Of a stretch of DNA of 64,000 nucleotides, positions 17,447 through 25,578 are shown in pieces. Within the stretch, counting starts at the first letter, position 1. Each line of letters starts with the position of its first letter. Under the pieces are notes generated by a model that ran no database searches, was not told where the DNA came from, and saw only the letters and a list, made by a program, of their open reading frames with translations. The DNA is from Lagierella sp. (lineage in GTDB: Bacteria; Bacillota; Clostridia; Tissierellales; Peptoniphilaceae), in the NCBI RefSeq assembly GCF_029983815.1, contig NZ_JASBYU010000008.1:1-64000 (forward strand), in the 5' to 3' direction. Position numbers and translations under genes: made by a program.

Positions 17447-18064
17447 ATGAGAAAATTAAAGTTTTTTTTGGATCCAGTAAGTCAAGTAGCCCCCTGGTTA
17501 AATAGATGGGAAGAGCATGGATATATATTAGCCAATGTAGATAAATACACTTATATTTTCAAAGAGGATAACACAGAACTCTTATATGAGGTTCAATACG
17601 TTGGAGATTTTAAGATAAAGGAATTACAAGGGTATAAGGATTTCTTAAGAAAAAGTGGTAAGAGATATTTTCACCTGCCTTTGGACCAGGGAGGTCTTTT
17701 AACAGGAGATCTTGGTTTTTTTAGGCCCTTTAGTAAACAGGCTGAAAAGTTGGAAAGCACCTTCTCCATGAAAAATAGGGAATTGTTGTTAATAGAGTCT
17801 AGAAGGGACGATCCTTTAAATCCCGATAGCAATTTTGAACATCTTAGCGATGAATATGTGGGCATTTCCAAGAAGTACTTAGTCAGTTTAATTCTAGTGG
17901 TTTTAGGTGCCTTTTTGGTTCTTAGGTCCATATTAAAAGACGGCTTTAGATTTATTGCAGCAATCGCTTTAATACTTCTCTTTGTCTTTTTAATTGACTA
18001 TCTTGTACTCTATATCTTTTCTAATAAAAACGCTGCAAAATATCGTTCCATGTCAAAGGAATAA
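17447..18064 (+). CDS. DUF2812-like membrane protein
   Basis: A 205-residue protein of unknown role. The N-terminal soluble part (about 1-135) resembles DUF2812 domains: a short WLNRWEEHGYILANV opening, an aromatic YIFKED segment and a YKDFLRKSGK segment. Two membrane helices follow at about 143-162 and 166-188. DUF2812 genes often accompany PadR regulators, but no PadR gene is adjacent here. The ATG follows GGAGG. The gene is monocistronic. The family call is from pattern only. Confidence 0.6.
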   Translation: MRKLKFFLDPVSQVAPWLNRWEEHGYILANVDKYTYIFKEDNTELLYEVQYVGDFKIKELQGYKDFLRKSGKRYFHLPLDQGGLLTGDLGFFRPFSKQAEKLESTFSMKNRELLLIESRRDDPLNPDSNFEHLSDEYVGISKKYLVSLILVVLGAFLVLRSILKDGFRFIAAIALILLFVFLIDYLVLYIFSNKNAAKYRSMSKE

Positions 18065-18101
18065 TTCAAATAATAATTAATGGGTAAATTAGAATAAAGG
18101 T

Positions 18102-18200
18102 ACCGGCGAGCAAGTTTTTTCTAATCTCTTATTCCTATATTCAAATTTTAAGGATAAAAACAAGAGATGGTATGGATATAAATTTGAAAGCCGGTTTTTT
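18102..18200 (+). ncRNA. Structured intergenic RNA ending in a terminator
   Basis: ACCGGC (18102-18107) pairs with GCCGGT (18190-18195), followed by a run of T residues. Inside, ATCTCTT (18124-18130) pairs with AAGAGAT (18162-18168). TTCAAATTT (18140-18148) can pair with AAATTTGAA (18180-18188); that pairing crosses the previous one, giving either a pseudoknot or two exclusive folds. It may be only an elaborate terminator of the upstream gene, or a regulatory leader of the macrodomain gene. Confidence 0.4.
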
Positions 18201-18238
18201 AGTAAATTATATTGGTATTTAACCGAATGGAGGTTTCT

Positions 18239-18808
18239 ATGTTTGAAGGTATATTGGATAACGAATTACAGGAATTGTTTAAGGAAAAGTATGAGAAGGG
18301 AGAGATCTTGTTAAACCTGGGAGACATTACCAAGTTGGATGTAACGGCCATAGTAAATGCGGCGAATGAGACTCTTCTAGGCGGTGGTGGTGTGGACGGT
18401 GCCATCCATAGGGCCGCGGGACCAAAGCTATTGGAGGAATGTAAGAAGTTAAATGGCTGTAAAACTGGAGAAGCTAAAATTACAAAGGGTTATAATCTGC
18501 CAGCTAAGTATGTGATACATACGGTTGGACCTATATATGATGAGGATAAGAATCCAGAGCTTATGTTGTCAAACTGTTATAAAAACTCTTTGGATTTGGC
18601 AGTGGAGAATAATATTGATTCTATTGCCTTTCCAAATATCTCAACTGGCGTCTATGGCTATCCTAAGGAGGAGGCTTGTAAGGTTGCAATACATTCTGTG
18701 GTGGAATGGTTTAGGGAAAATTTAAGTGACATTAAAGTTATCTTTGTATCCTTTGATGAAAATTCACTGGATATATATAAAGAAGCCTTTAAAAGTTTAG
18801 GGGTATAA
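18239..18808 (+). CDS. Macrodomain protein (ADP-ribose hydrolase family)
   Basis: A 189-residue macrodomain that binds ADP-ribose and in the YmdB/MacroD group removes O-acetyl or ADP-ribosyl groups. The signature is complete: LGDITKLDVTAIVNAANETLLGGGGVDGAIHRAAG near the N-terminus, then HTVGPIY and the FPNISTGVYGYP loop. The ATG at 18239 follows GGAGG; the earlier frame has no site. It is followed 50 bases later by the polyphosphate:AMP phosphotransferase, a possible but unproven link through adenine nucleotides. Confidence 0.93.
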   Translation: MFEGILDNELQELFKEKYEKGEILLNLGDITKLDVTAIVNAANETLLGGGGVDGAIHRAAGPKLLEECKKLNGCKTGEAKITKGYNLPAKYVIHTVGPIYDEDKNPELMLSNCYKNSLDLAVENNIDSIAFPNISTGVYGYPKEEACKVAIHSVVEWFRENLSDIKVIFVSFDENSLDIYKEAFKSLGV

Positions 18809-18858
18809 TTTCTAAATAGGTATTAGAGTTAAATTTTAAAATTAGCATGGGGTGAAAA

Positions 18859-20340
18859 ATGAGGAGTAGTTTAAACCATAGAGATTTAAAAAAGTATGAA
18901 AATTTCAGTAAGAAGGAACTTGGCGTAAGACTTGCAAGGCTTATGAGGGTGGCTGAAGCAGAAGACATTCCAGTTCTAATAATTATAGATGGCTTTGAGT
19001 CTTCAGGAAAGGGATATGTAATAAATGATTTAGTGGAGGAGTTAAACCCTAAATACTATGATGTTGACGTGTTTGACAGACCTTCTGAAGAGGAAAACAG
19101 ATACCCCTTTATGACTAGGTTTTGGAGAAAGATTCCAAGAAAGGGTCATACTAAGGTTTTTGATAGGTCCTTTTATTTTGAGGTAATGTCAAATCCAACT
19201 CTATCCGAGAAGAAGACTAAGAAGATGGTGGACGGGATAAGTTCTATTGAAAGGGTACTCTATGATGACTATACGGTTATTGTGAAGGTCTTTTTAGAAA
19301 TTTCCCAGGAGGTTCAAAAGGAGACCATAGATAAGTACCTGCATTCCAAGTACAATTCCTTCTATGTGGACAAGATAGATCTGGATCAAAATAAAAATTA
19401 CGATAAATATCGAAAGCATATTAAATATGTACTGGAGGAATCTAACTTTAGCTTTGCTCCTTGGAATATTATAGATTCTACCAATAGAAAGTCGGCATCT
19501 AAAGACGTTTTAGGACTGGTAATAGAGGAGCTAACCAAGGGAATTGAAAGGGTTGCAACAAAGAGGGAAGAGGGAATAAGGTTAAAGAGAAATTATATTC
19601 CACTAAATAGGCCAATAGACCACTTGGATATGAAAAAGAGCCTATCTCAAGAGGAGTATGACAAGGTCTATAAGGACTTACAAAGTCAAGCGGCGGACAT
19701 ATCCTATAGGATGTATAGTGCTGGAATTCCTTCTATTATAGTATTTGAAGGAGTGGATGCGGCTGGCAAGGACGGGGCTATAAAAAGGCTGGTTAAAAAG
19801 ATGGATCCAAGGCTCTATACCGTACATGCCATCTCTGCACCGGATGAAACGGAAAATAGTTACAACTACCTATGGAGGTTCTTTACAAAGATTCCAGAAG
19901 ATGGTTATATGGGAATCTTCTCCCGCTCCTGGTATGGCAGGGTGATGGTTGAGAGAGTGGAGGGCTTTGCCCAGGACAATGAATGGGAAAGGGCCTATGA
20001 TGAGATTTTGGATATGGAGAAACAGTTCTATGACCATGGTGCATTTTTGTTGAAATTCTTTGTGGTAATCGATAAGGATACTCAACTAGAAAGATTTGAG
20101 TCCAGGGAGGAAGTTCCAGATAAACAATATAAAATCACAGAAGAGGATTGGCGAAATAGGGACAAATGGGATGAATATCTAGATGCTATGAACGAGATGT
20201 TGGATAGAACCGACGTGGAATATGCCCCTTGGGTTCTGGTTGAGGGAAATGATAAGAATTATGCAAGGGTAAAGGTCTTAGAGAAATTCATCGAGTATGG
20301 AACTAAGAGGCTTGAAGAGTTAGAAAAAGAGAAAAAATAA
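18859..20340 (+). CDS. Polyphosphate:AMP phosphotransferase (two PPK2 domains)
   Basis: The 493-residue protein has two tandem PPK2 kinase domains. Their Walker A motifs are DGFESSGKG at about residues 44-52 and EGVDAAGKDG at about 297-306; the second domain also has the SRSWYGRVMVERV segment. This two-domain layout is that of class II PPK2, which converts AMP to ADP using polyphosphate. The second domain has the cleaner active site, so the first may be structural. The ATG follows GGGGTG. A terminator follows. It likely serves energy recovery from stored polyphosphate. Confidence 0.9.
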   Translation: MRSSLNHRDLKKYENFSKKELGVRLARLMRVAEAEDIPVLIIIDGFESSGKGYVINDLVEELNPKYYDVDVFDRPSEEENRYPFMTRFWRKIPRKGHTKVFDRSFYFEVMSNPTLSEKKTKKMVDGISSIERVLYDDYTVIVKVFLEISQEVQKETIDKYLHSKYNSFYVDKIDLDQNKNYDKYRKHIKYVLEESNFSFAPWNIIDSTNRKSASKDVLGLVIEELTKGIERVATKREEGIRLKRNYIPLNRPIDHLDMKKSLSQEEYDKVYKDLQSQAADISYRMYSAGIPSIIVFEGVDAAGKDGAIKRLVKKMDPRLYTVHAISAPDETENSYNYLWRFFTKIPEDGYMGIFSRSWYGRVMVERVEGFAQDNEWERAYDEILDMEKQFYDHGAFLLKFFVVIDKDTQLERFESREEVPDKQYKITEEDWRNRDKWDEYLDAMNEMLDRTDVEYAPWVLVEGNDKNYARVKVLEKFIEYGTKRLEELEKEKK

Positions 20341-20384
20341 AATTTAATAACTGAAAAGATAATAGGTCTTGTTTTGAAAAATAG

Positions 20385-20418
20385 GTCCAGGTTGATTTTA
20401 TAACAAATTAACCTGGAC
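20385..20418 (+). terminator. Terminator of the PPK2 gene
   Basis: GTCCAGGTT at 20385-20393 pairs perfectly with AACCTGGAC at 20410-20418, followed by TTTACTATT. Confidence 0.75.
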
Positions 20419-20699
20419 TTTACTATTCTATGTGGTATACTAATATTTACAATTATTTGGATTTAAAGAGAAAAATAGATGAAAACCTCTAAATCTTAAG
20501 ATTTTTGTAAGAATTGAATGGTATTATTTGATGTATAATATAGACAAGGATGGGATTTAGAGATTAATTCGTAAAAAATCTTTAAATTTTTTAAAAAGTA
20601 AGTGATTTTTATGTTAGTTTTATGTTAAAATACTAATTCGTTAGGTATCAAATTTCATAAAACCATAGATATTAATACTATTAGAATGGATGGAAAAAG
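20419..20699 (+). promoter_or_regulatory. Regulatory intergenic region before the phosphoglycerol-transferase-like gene
   Basis: No open frame is convincing here. It holds the perfect 14-bp palindrome AAATCTTAAGATTT (20491-20504), a TATAAT at 20534-20539, and two direct repeats TTTTATGTTA one helical turn (11 bp) apart, with TGTTAG at 20612 and TGTTAA at 20623. On the minus strand these read TTAACA and CTAACA with a 5-base gap, close to the Pho-box pattern of PhoP-type response regulators. All functions are inferred. Confidence 0.35.
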
Positions 20700-22208
20700 A
20701 TGAAGGGAAAAGAAAAGAACTTAAAAAAGCAAAATTTTATATCGGTGATAGTTTTGATAATGCTATCGACTTTACTTATCCTAACCACCTTATATTTGAC
20801 TTTGAATTTTAGGAACAAGGGGATTAAGGATCTTGTGTTCCAAATCAAAGGTGGAGTTGAGGGAACTTCTCCAGAGATGATGTGGGGAATTATTCTTGCC
20901 AATGTCCTTCCTTTTCTTGGAATAATGTTGGTGCTTTTAATTCCAATACTGATTATTTGGAAGAAGACTGGGTTTAGAACTAAAGAATCCAGAAGGATTA
21001 AAGCTATATATCCAATTGGGGTCTTTATTATATCCTGTGTAGCCTTTTATACATTTTTAGATGGTCCAGATTATTTAAAGGCGGTTTTTCAAGATTCAAA
21101 TATGATTGGGGAAAACTATGTTAGACCTGAAAATGTAAAGCTTACATTTCCTGAAAAGAAGAGGAATCTTATCATAATATACGCTGAATCTATTGAAAAT
21201 TCAATTATGAATAAGAATATCGGCGGTGGATGGGATTACTCTATAATGCCGGAGTTGGAAAAACTTGCCTTGGAAAATACGGTCTTTTCCAATACTGAAG
21301 ATTTAGGTGGGTTTTATCAAACGGAAGGAACTTCCTGGAGTATTGCTGGAATAACGGCTTCTATGTCAGGGATTCCAATTAAAGGATTTTTAAACAATCA
21401 ATACAAATCTACTAACTTCTTAAACGGGGCCTATTCCCTTGGGGATATCCTGAGAAAGGAAGGCTATAACAATGAAGTTATAATGGGTTCGAAATCGGAG
21501 TTTGGTGGAAAGAGACAATTCTTTAAAAATCATGGAAATTATGACATATTCGACTTATACCATGCCATAGCCAATGGATATATGACCTATGAGGACAAGG
21601 TATGGTGGGGATATGAAGATAGTAAGTTATTTGCCTGGTCAAAGGAAGAGGTTACAAAGTTGGCAAATAGAGAAGAGCCATTTCACTTTGTAATAGAAAC
21701 GGTGAATACTCACTTTACAGACGGTTATTTGGAGCCAGGAGCAGAGGAGAAATTCTCAACACAGTATGAAAATGTTCATGCTCTTTCTTCAAAACAAATC
21801 TATGATTTTGTAGAATGGGCAAAGGGCCAGGACTTCTATGATAATACAACTATAGTAATCCTGGGAGACCATTTGGGAATGCAGGACAAGTTCTATACTG
21901 AAAATATGATGAAGGGATATGACAGGACTGTATTTAATACGATTATAAACCCTGCTATTCCAGCTAGTAACAATACAAATAGAATTTCTACGACCTTTGA
22001 CATGTACCCAACGATTTTAGCTAGTATGGGAGTAAAAATCGAAGGTGATAGACTGGGTCTTGGAACTAATCTATATTCAAATAAAAAGACTTTAGCGGAA
22101 AAGTTTGGATATAGAAACTTCAATGAAGAACTTAAGAAGAACTCTGAATTTTACAATAAGGAAATCCTAGGCGAAGACGCCGAAGATGCAATTACCATAA
22201 AAAAATAG
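20700..22208 (+). CDS. Membrane phosphoglycerol transferase-like sulfatase-fold protein
   Basis: A 502-residue protein with three N-terminal membrane helices (about 13-33, 62-84, 100-118) and an extracellular sulfatase-fold domain. Metal ligands appear in IIIYAESIENS, ILGDHLGMQD and NTHFTDGY; the likely nucleophile threonine is in EGTSWSIAGI. The pattern is closer to OpgB/MdoB-type phosphoglycerol transferases than to classical LtaS. Such enzymes move phosphoglycerol from phosphatidylglycerol to glycans or teichoic-acid-like polymers. The acceptor here is unknown. The upstream AT-rich region is long and may carry a response-regulator site. Confidence 0.8.
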   Translation: MKGKEKNLKKQNFISVIVLIMLSTLLILTTLYLTLNFRNKGIKDLVFQIKGGVEGTSPEMMWGIILANVLPFLGIMLVLLIPILIIWKKTGFRTKESRRIKAIYPIGVFIISCVAFYTFLDGPDYLKAVFQDSNMIGENYVRPENVKLTFPEKKRNLIIIYAESIENSIMNKNIGGGWDYSIMPELEKLALENTVFSNTEDLGGFYQTEGTSWSIAGITASMSGIPIKGFLNNQYKSTNFLNGAYSLGDILRKEGYNNEVIMGSKSEFGGKRQFFKNHGNYDIFDLYHAIANGYMTYEDKVWWGYEDSKLFAWSKEEVTKLANREEPFHFVIETVNTHFTDGYLEPGAEEKFSTQYENVHALSSKQIYDFVEWAKGQDFYDNTTIVILGDHLGMQDKFYTENMMKGYDRTVFNTIINPAIPASNNTNRISTTFDMYPTILASMGVKIEGDRLGLGTNLYSNKKTLAEKFGYRNFNEELKKNSEFYNKEILGEDAEDAITIKK

Positions 22209-22227
22209 ACCAATAGATGAAAAAAAT

Positions 22228-22260
22228 TAAAGGAGCACTGAAATTTTCAGCGCTCCTTTA
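22228..22260. terminator. Bidirectional terminator
   Basis: TAAAGGAGC pairs with GCTCCTTTA and CTGAAA with TTTTCAG, with one A-C mismatch. Minus-strand transcripts would run into a T-rich stretch, plus-strand transcripts less so. It lies between the converging transferase and aspA genes. Confidence 0.65.
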
Positions 22261-22280
22261 TTCATGTTCAAAAAAGAAGG

Positions 22281-22316
22281 AGAGCCCTTATCATGGAGAG
22301 GAGGGATAAGGGCTCT
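22281..22316 (-). terminator. Hairpin downstream of aspA
   Basis: AGAGCCCTTATC at 22281-22292 pairs perfectly with GATAAGGGCTCT at 22305-22316. On the minus strand a CTTTTTTG stretch follows after a short gap. Confidence 0.7.
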
Positions 22317-22350
22317 TGCAGAATATTATATGATTAAATTTCGAAATATC

Positions 22351-23739
22351 TTATTTAGGTTCCAACATATGGAATGGATCCAATATGTCGTCTAATTTAT
22401 CTTCATCTAATAATTTTTGATGTTCCAATAGACTTCTTACTGTAACTCCAGTCTTTAAGGCTTCTTTTGCTATAGTTGCAGATTTTTCATATCCAATATA
22501 TGGATTTGCTGCAGTTATTAAGCCTATGGAGTTATTTACATGTCTTCTACAGTTTTCTTCATTTGCCTTTAAGTCTTTAATTGCGTTTATTCTAAAGGTG
22601 TTGATACCATTGGTTAAAGTTTCAATGGATTCTATAAGATTGTAGAAGATAACTGGTTCAAAGGCGTTAAGTTCCAATTGACCGCCTTCACAAGCCATAG
22701 CAATGGTCATATCATTTCCAATTACATTAAAGGAAATTTGATTTACAACTTCTGGAATAACCGGGTTAATCTTACCAGGCATAATGGAAGATCCATTTTG
22801 TTTAGCTGGTAAAAATATCTCGCTAAGACCAGTTCTTGGCCCAGAGTTCATAAGTCTTAAGTCATTTGCCATCTTTGATAGGTTGACTGCCAAAGCCTTA
22901 AGATTTCCAGATACTATGGTGTAACAGTCTAGGTTTTGCGTTCCATCCACCAAGTCTTCGCTAGCCCTTAGATTTAAGTCGCATACCCTGTCAAGCTCTA
23001 TAACGATATTGTCGATATAGGCCTTAGATGCGTTTATTCCTGTACCTATGGCAGTTGCTCCCATATTTACAGATTCCATTTCTTCGATGGAATACTTTAG
23101 TCTTTTAATATCTCTTTTTATTCCACAGGCATAGGCTTGAAATTCCTTGCCAAGGGTTGTAGGAACTGCATCTTCCAATTGGGTTCTTCCCATTTTGATT
23201 ACATCTTTAAATTCGATTGCCTTGACCATAAGGTCCTTGTATAGTTCATTTAATTCAACTTCTAAAAGTTTCAAAAGTTTAATAATGGTTATTTTACCTG
23301 CAGTTGGGAATACGTCATTGGTAGATTGGCTTAGGTTTACATGATCATTGGGATGAACGATTACATAATTTCCCTTGATATTGCCCAACTTTTCCAAAGC
23401 TATATTGGCAATGACTTCATTTGCGTTCATATTTGCAGAAGTTCCAGCACCGCCTTGAATAGGATCTACTATAAACTGGTCATGGAATTTTCCATCGATT
23501 ATATCGTCACAGGCTTCAATTATGGCATTGCCCACTTCTTCCTTTAAAGCTCCAGTCTTTATATTTGTTATGGCACAGGCCTTTTTAACTTCTGCTAGGG
23601 ACTGGATAATCAAAGGGTGCATCTTTCTTCCAGTGATGTTGAAATTGTTTTTTCCCCTAAGTGATTGTACCCCGTAATAGGCGTCCTTTGGTATCTCCAA
23701 TTGTCCTACGGAGTCAAATTCTATTCTATAATCTTCCAT
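22351..23739 (-). CDS. aspA: Aspartate ammonia-lyase
   Basis: A 462-residue member of the fumarase/aspartase superfamily that turns aspartate into fumarate and ammonia. The mobile-loop signature GSSIMPGKINPVIPEV is present, as are the TNDVFPTA and GRTQLEDAVP motifs. Near the C-terminus it reads like aspartase, but class II fumarase is the main alternative. The ATG follows GAGGAGGAAG. It diverges from a LysR-type gene 149 bases away, which probably controls it. Confidence 0.9.
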   Translation of the reverse strand: MEDYRIEFDSVGQLEIPKDAYYGVQSLRGKNNFNITGRKMHPLIIQSLAEVKKACAITNIKTGALKEEVGNAIIEACDDIIDGKFHDQFIVDPIQGGAGTSANMNANEVIANIALEKLGNIKGNYVIVHPNDHVNLSQSTNDVFPTAGKITIIKLLKLLEVELNELYKDLMVKAIEFKDVIKMGRTQLEDAVPTTLGKEFQAYACGIKRDIKRLKYSIEEMESVNMGATAIGTGINASKAYIDNIVIELDRVCDLNLRASEDLVDGTQNLDCYTIVSGNLKALAVNLSKMANDLRLMNSGPRTGLSEIFLPAKQNGSSIMPGKINPVIPEVVNQISFNVIGNDMTIAMACEGGQLELNAFEPVIFYNLIESIETLTNGINTFRINAIKDLKANEENCRRHVNNSIGLITAANPYIGYEKSATIAKEALKTGVTVRSLLEHQKLLDEDKLDDILDPFHMLEPK

Positions 23740-23888
23740 TTCTTCCTCCTCGAAGGCTCTTTCTATATGCTTTAAAATTTTACATTTTACAAAGGTATTA
23801 AATTTCTTCCCCTTGATTATATTATATGATTAGATTACTATAGAATAAAATACAAATATCGGTATGAAAGTATAGGTGGAGGGTTATA

Positions 23889-24839
23889 ATGTTCAATGCA
23901 AACAGATATGTATATGAAGTTTACAAAGAGAGGAGCTTTTCAAAGGCGGCAAAAAATCTCTATATTTCTCAGCCTTCACTAAGTGGAACTATAAAGAGGC
24001 TGGAAGAGGAGATAGGATATGAGATTTTTGATAGGTCTACAAAGCCCATTGGAATCACGGATATTGGACTAAAGTATATTAAAACCATAGAAAAAATCCT
24101 TACATTAGAACAGCATTTTACACAATATGTAAATGATGTGGAGGATTTAAAGGCGGGAAATATCTCTGTTGGAGGTACTCATCAATACACATCCTATATG
24201 TTACCTCCAATCCTTTCAAAGTTTATGGAGAAATATCCCAATATCAATATCGACATTATAGAAGCCAAATCCTCCTCTTTAAGAAATTATCTTATTGAAG
24301 GAAGAATCGATATTGCAATAGACAACTATCCATATGACGAGGAAGGCTATTATAGACAATTTCAAAGCAAGGACAGTATCTTATTGGCTGTACCTAGAAG
24401 TTTTTTATGTAATCAGGATTTAGAAAAATATCGTTTAAGCTATTATGATATCTACTCTGAAAGGTTTAAAGAAAGTGAAATTCCATATCTTCCTTTAAGT
24501 GTATTTAAAGAGGAAAAATTTATTCTGTTAAAAGAGGGAAATGACACCAGGACCAGAAGTGATAAAAAGTTTTTAAACGAGGGCTTTAAACCTAAAGTAA
24601 TCTTGGAGCTGGAACAGCAGATAACCGCCTACAATTTAACTGCCTATGGAATTGGCATTTCCTTTATTTCAGATTATCTAATTAGCAATGTTGGAGAGAA
24701 TAAAAATATCTACTATTATAAATTAGATGACTATGAAAATGATAGGGATATCTGTTTTTACTATCCAAAGAATAAATATATCACTAAGGCTCAAAGAGAG
24801 TTTTTAAAAATTGCGAAAGAGGTGCAAAATGGAAGATAG
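23889..24839 (+). CDS. LysR-family transcriptional regulator
   Basis: A 316-residue regulator with an N-terminal winged helix-turn-helix (SFSKAAKNLYISQPSLSGTIKRLEEEIG) and a periplasmic-binding-like C-terminal ligand domain. LysR proteins usually control the divergent neighbour, here aspA, and repress themselves; the 149-base AT-rich gap is the place for shared sites. The ATG follows GGTGGAGGG. It overlaps fdhD by 11 bases, so the two are co-transcribed. The effector is unknown; aspartate or a related acid is a guess. Confidence 0.9.
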   Translation: MFNANRYVYEVYKERSFSKAAKNLYISQPSLSGTIKRLEEEIGYEIFDRSTKPIGITDIGLKYIKTIEKILTLEQHFTQYVNDVEDLKAGNISVGGTHQYTSYMLPPILSKFMEKYPNINIDIIEAKSSSLRNYLIEGRIDIAIDNYPYDEEGYYRQFQSKDSILLAVPRSFLCNQDLEKYRLSYYDIYSERFKESEIPYLPLSVFKEEKFILLKEGNDTRTRSDKKFLNEGFKPKVILELEQQITAYNLTAYGIGISFISDYLISNVGENKNIYYYKLDDYENDRDICFYYPKNKYITKAQREFLKIAKEVQNGR

Positions 24840-25533
24840 GACGTTAAAATATGAAGTTTTAACCTATAATGATGGAAATTGTAGTAGGGGAATAGAAAAT
24901 GTAGTGGAGGAAGTTAATACGAAGGTAATAGTCAATGGAAAGAAGACTTTCAATCTTACAAGCTCCCCCTTTAACATAGAGGAGTTGGTAATTGGAAATA
25001 TGTGGATGAGAAATCTTCTGGATAAAAAGGAAGATATTAAAACCATAAAGTATACCAAGGGTCTGATTGAGGTGGAATTAAACATTTTACTTAGAGAGGA
25101 AGAAAGAAAATATAGGGTTGTAAAGTCGGACTTGACTTTGGCAAAGAAACAAGTTCCAATCTTGATGAAAGAACTACAAGATAGGGCCAATCTCTTTTCA
25201 AGGACCGGAGGTGTTCATAATGCTGCCATTTCCGACGGGCAAAGGCTATTGGTCTTTATGGAGGACATAGGAAGGCATAACACTGTAGACAAATTGATGG
25301 GTTACTGTATTTTAAATGATATTAGCTTAGAGGATAAGATAATGGTCTTTTCTGGACGAATCCCCTTTGAAATCATCAACAAGCTTTCAAAGATGAACGT
25401 CCCAATCTTTATATCCAAGTCGGCTCCTACAAGTCTTGGAGTGGAGATGGCTAGAAAATATAACATCACCCTATGTGGCTTTACAAGGGGTGAAAGATAC
25501 CATATCTATTCTGATGATGGTAGAATCCTGTAA
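24829..25533 (+). CDS. fdhD: FdhD-like protein without the CxxC motif
   Basis: A 234-residue FdhD-family protein, recognised by RTGGVHNAAIS and EDIGRHNTVDKLMG and by SKSAPTSLGVEMARK near the end. FdhD passes sulfur from IscS to the molybdenum cofactor of formate dehydrogenase using a CxxC pair on a flexible loop. The region where that loop belongs (before KELQDRANLFSRTGG) has no cysteine. No formate dehydrogenase is in the window. The ATG at 24829 follows GAGGTG inside the end of the LysR gene. It may be an altered FdhD with another role. Confidence 0.82.
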   Translation: MEDRTLKYEVLTYNDGNCSRGIENVVEEVNTKVIVNGKKTFNLTSSPFNIEELVIGNMWMRNLLDKKEDIKTIKYTKGLIEVELNILLREEERKYRVVKSDLTLAKKQVPILMKELQDRANLFSRTGGVHNAAISDGQRLLVFMEDIGRHNTVDKLMGYCILNDISLEDKIMVFSGRIPFEIINKLSKMNVPIFISKSAPTSLGVEMARKYNITLCGFTRGERYHIYSDDGRIL

Positions 25534-25578
25534 AGTTTGGGTATAAGTTTAACTATATAATGATTGAGGGGTGAGGTA

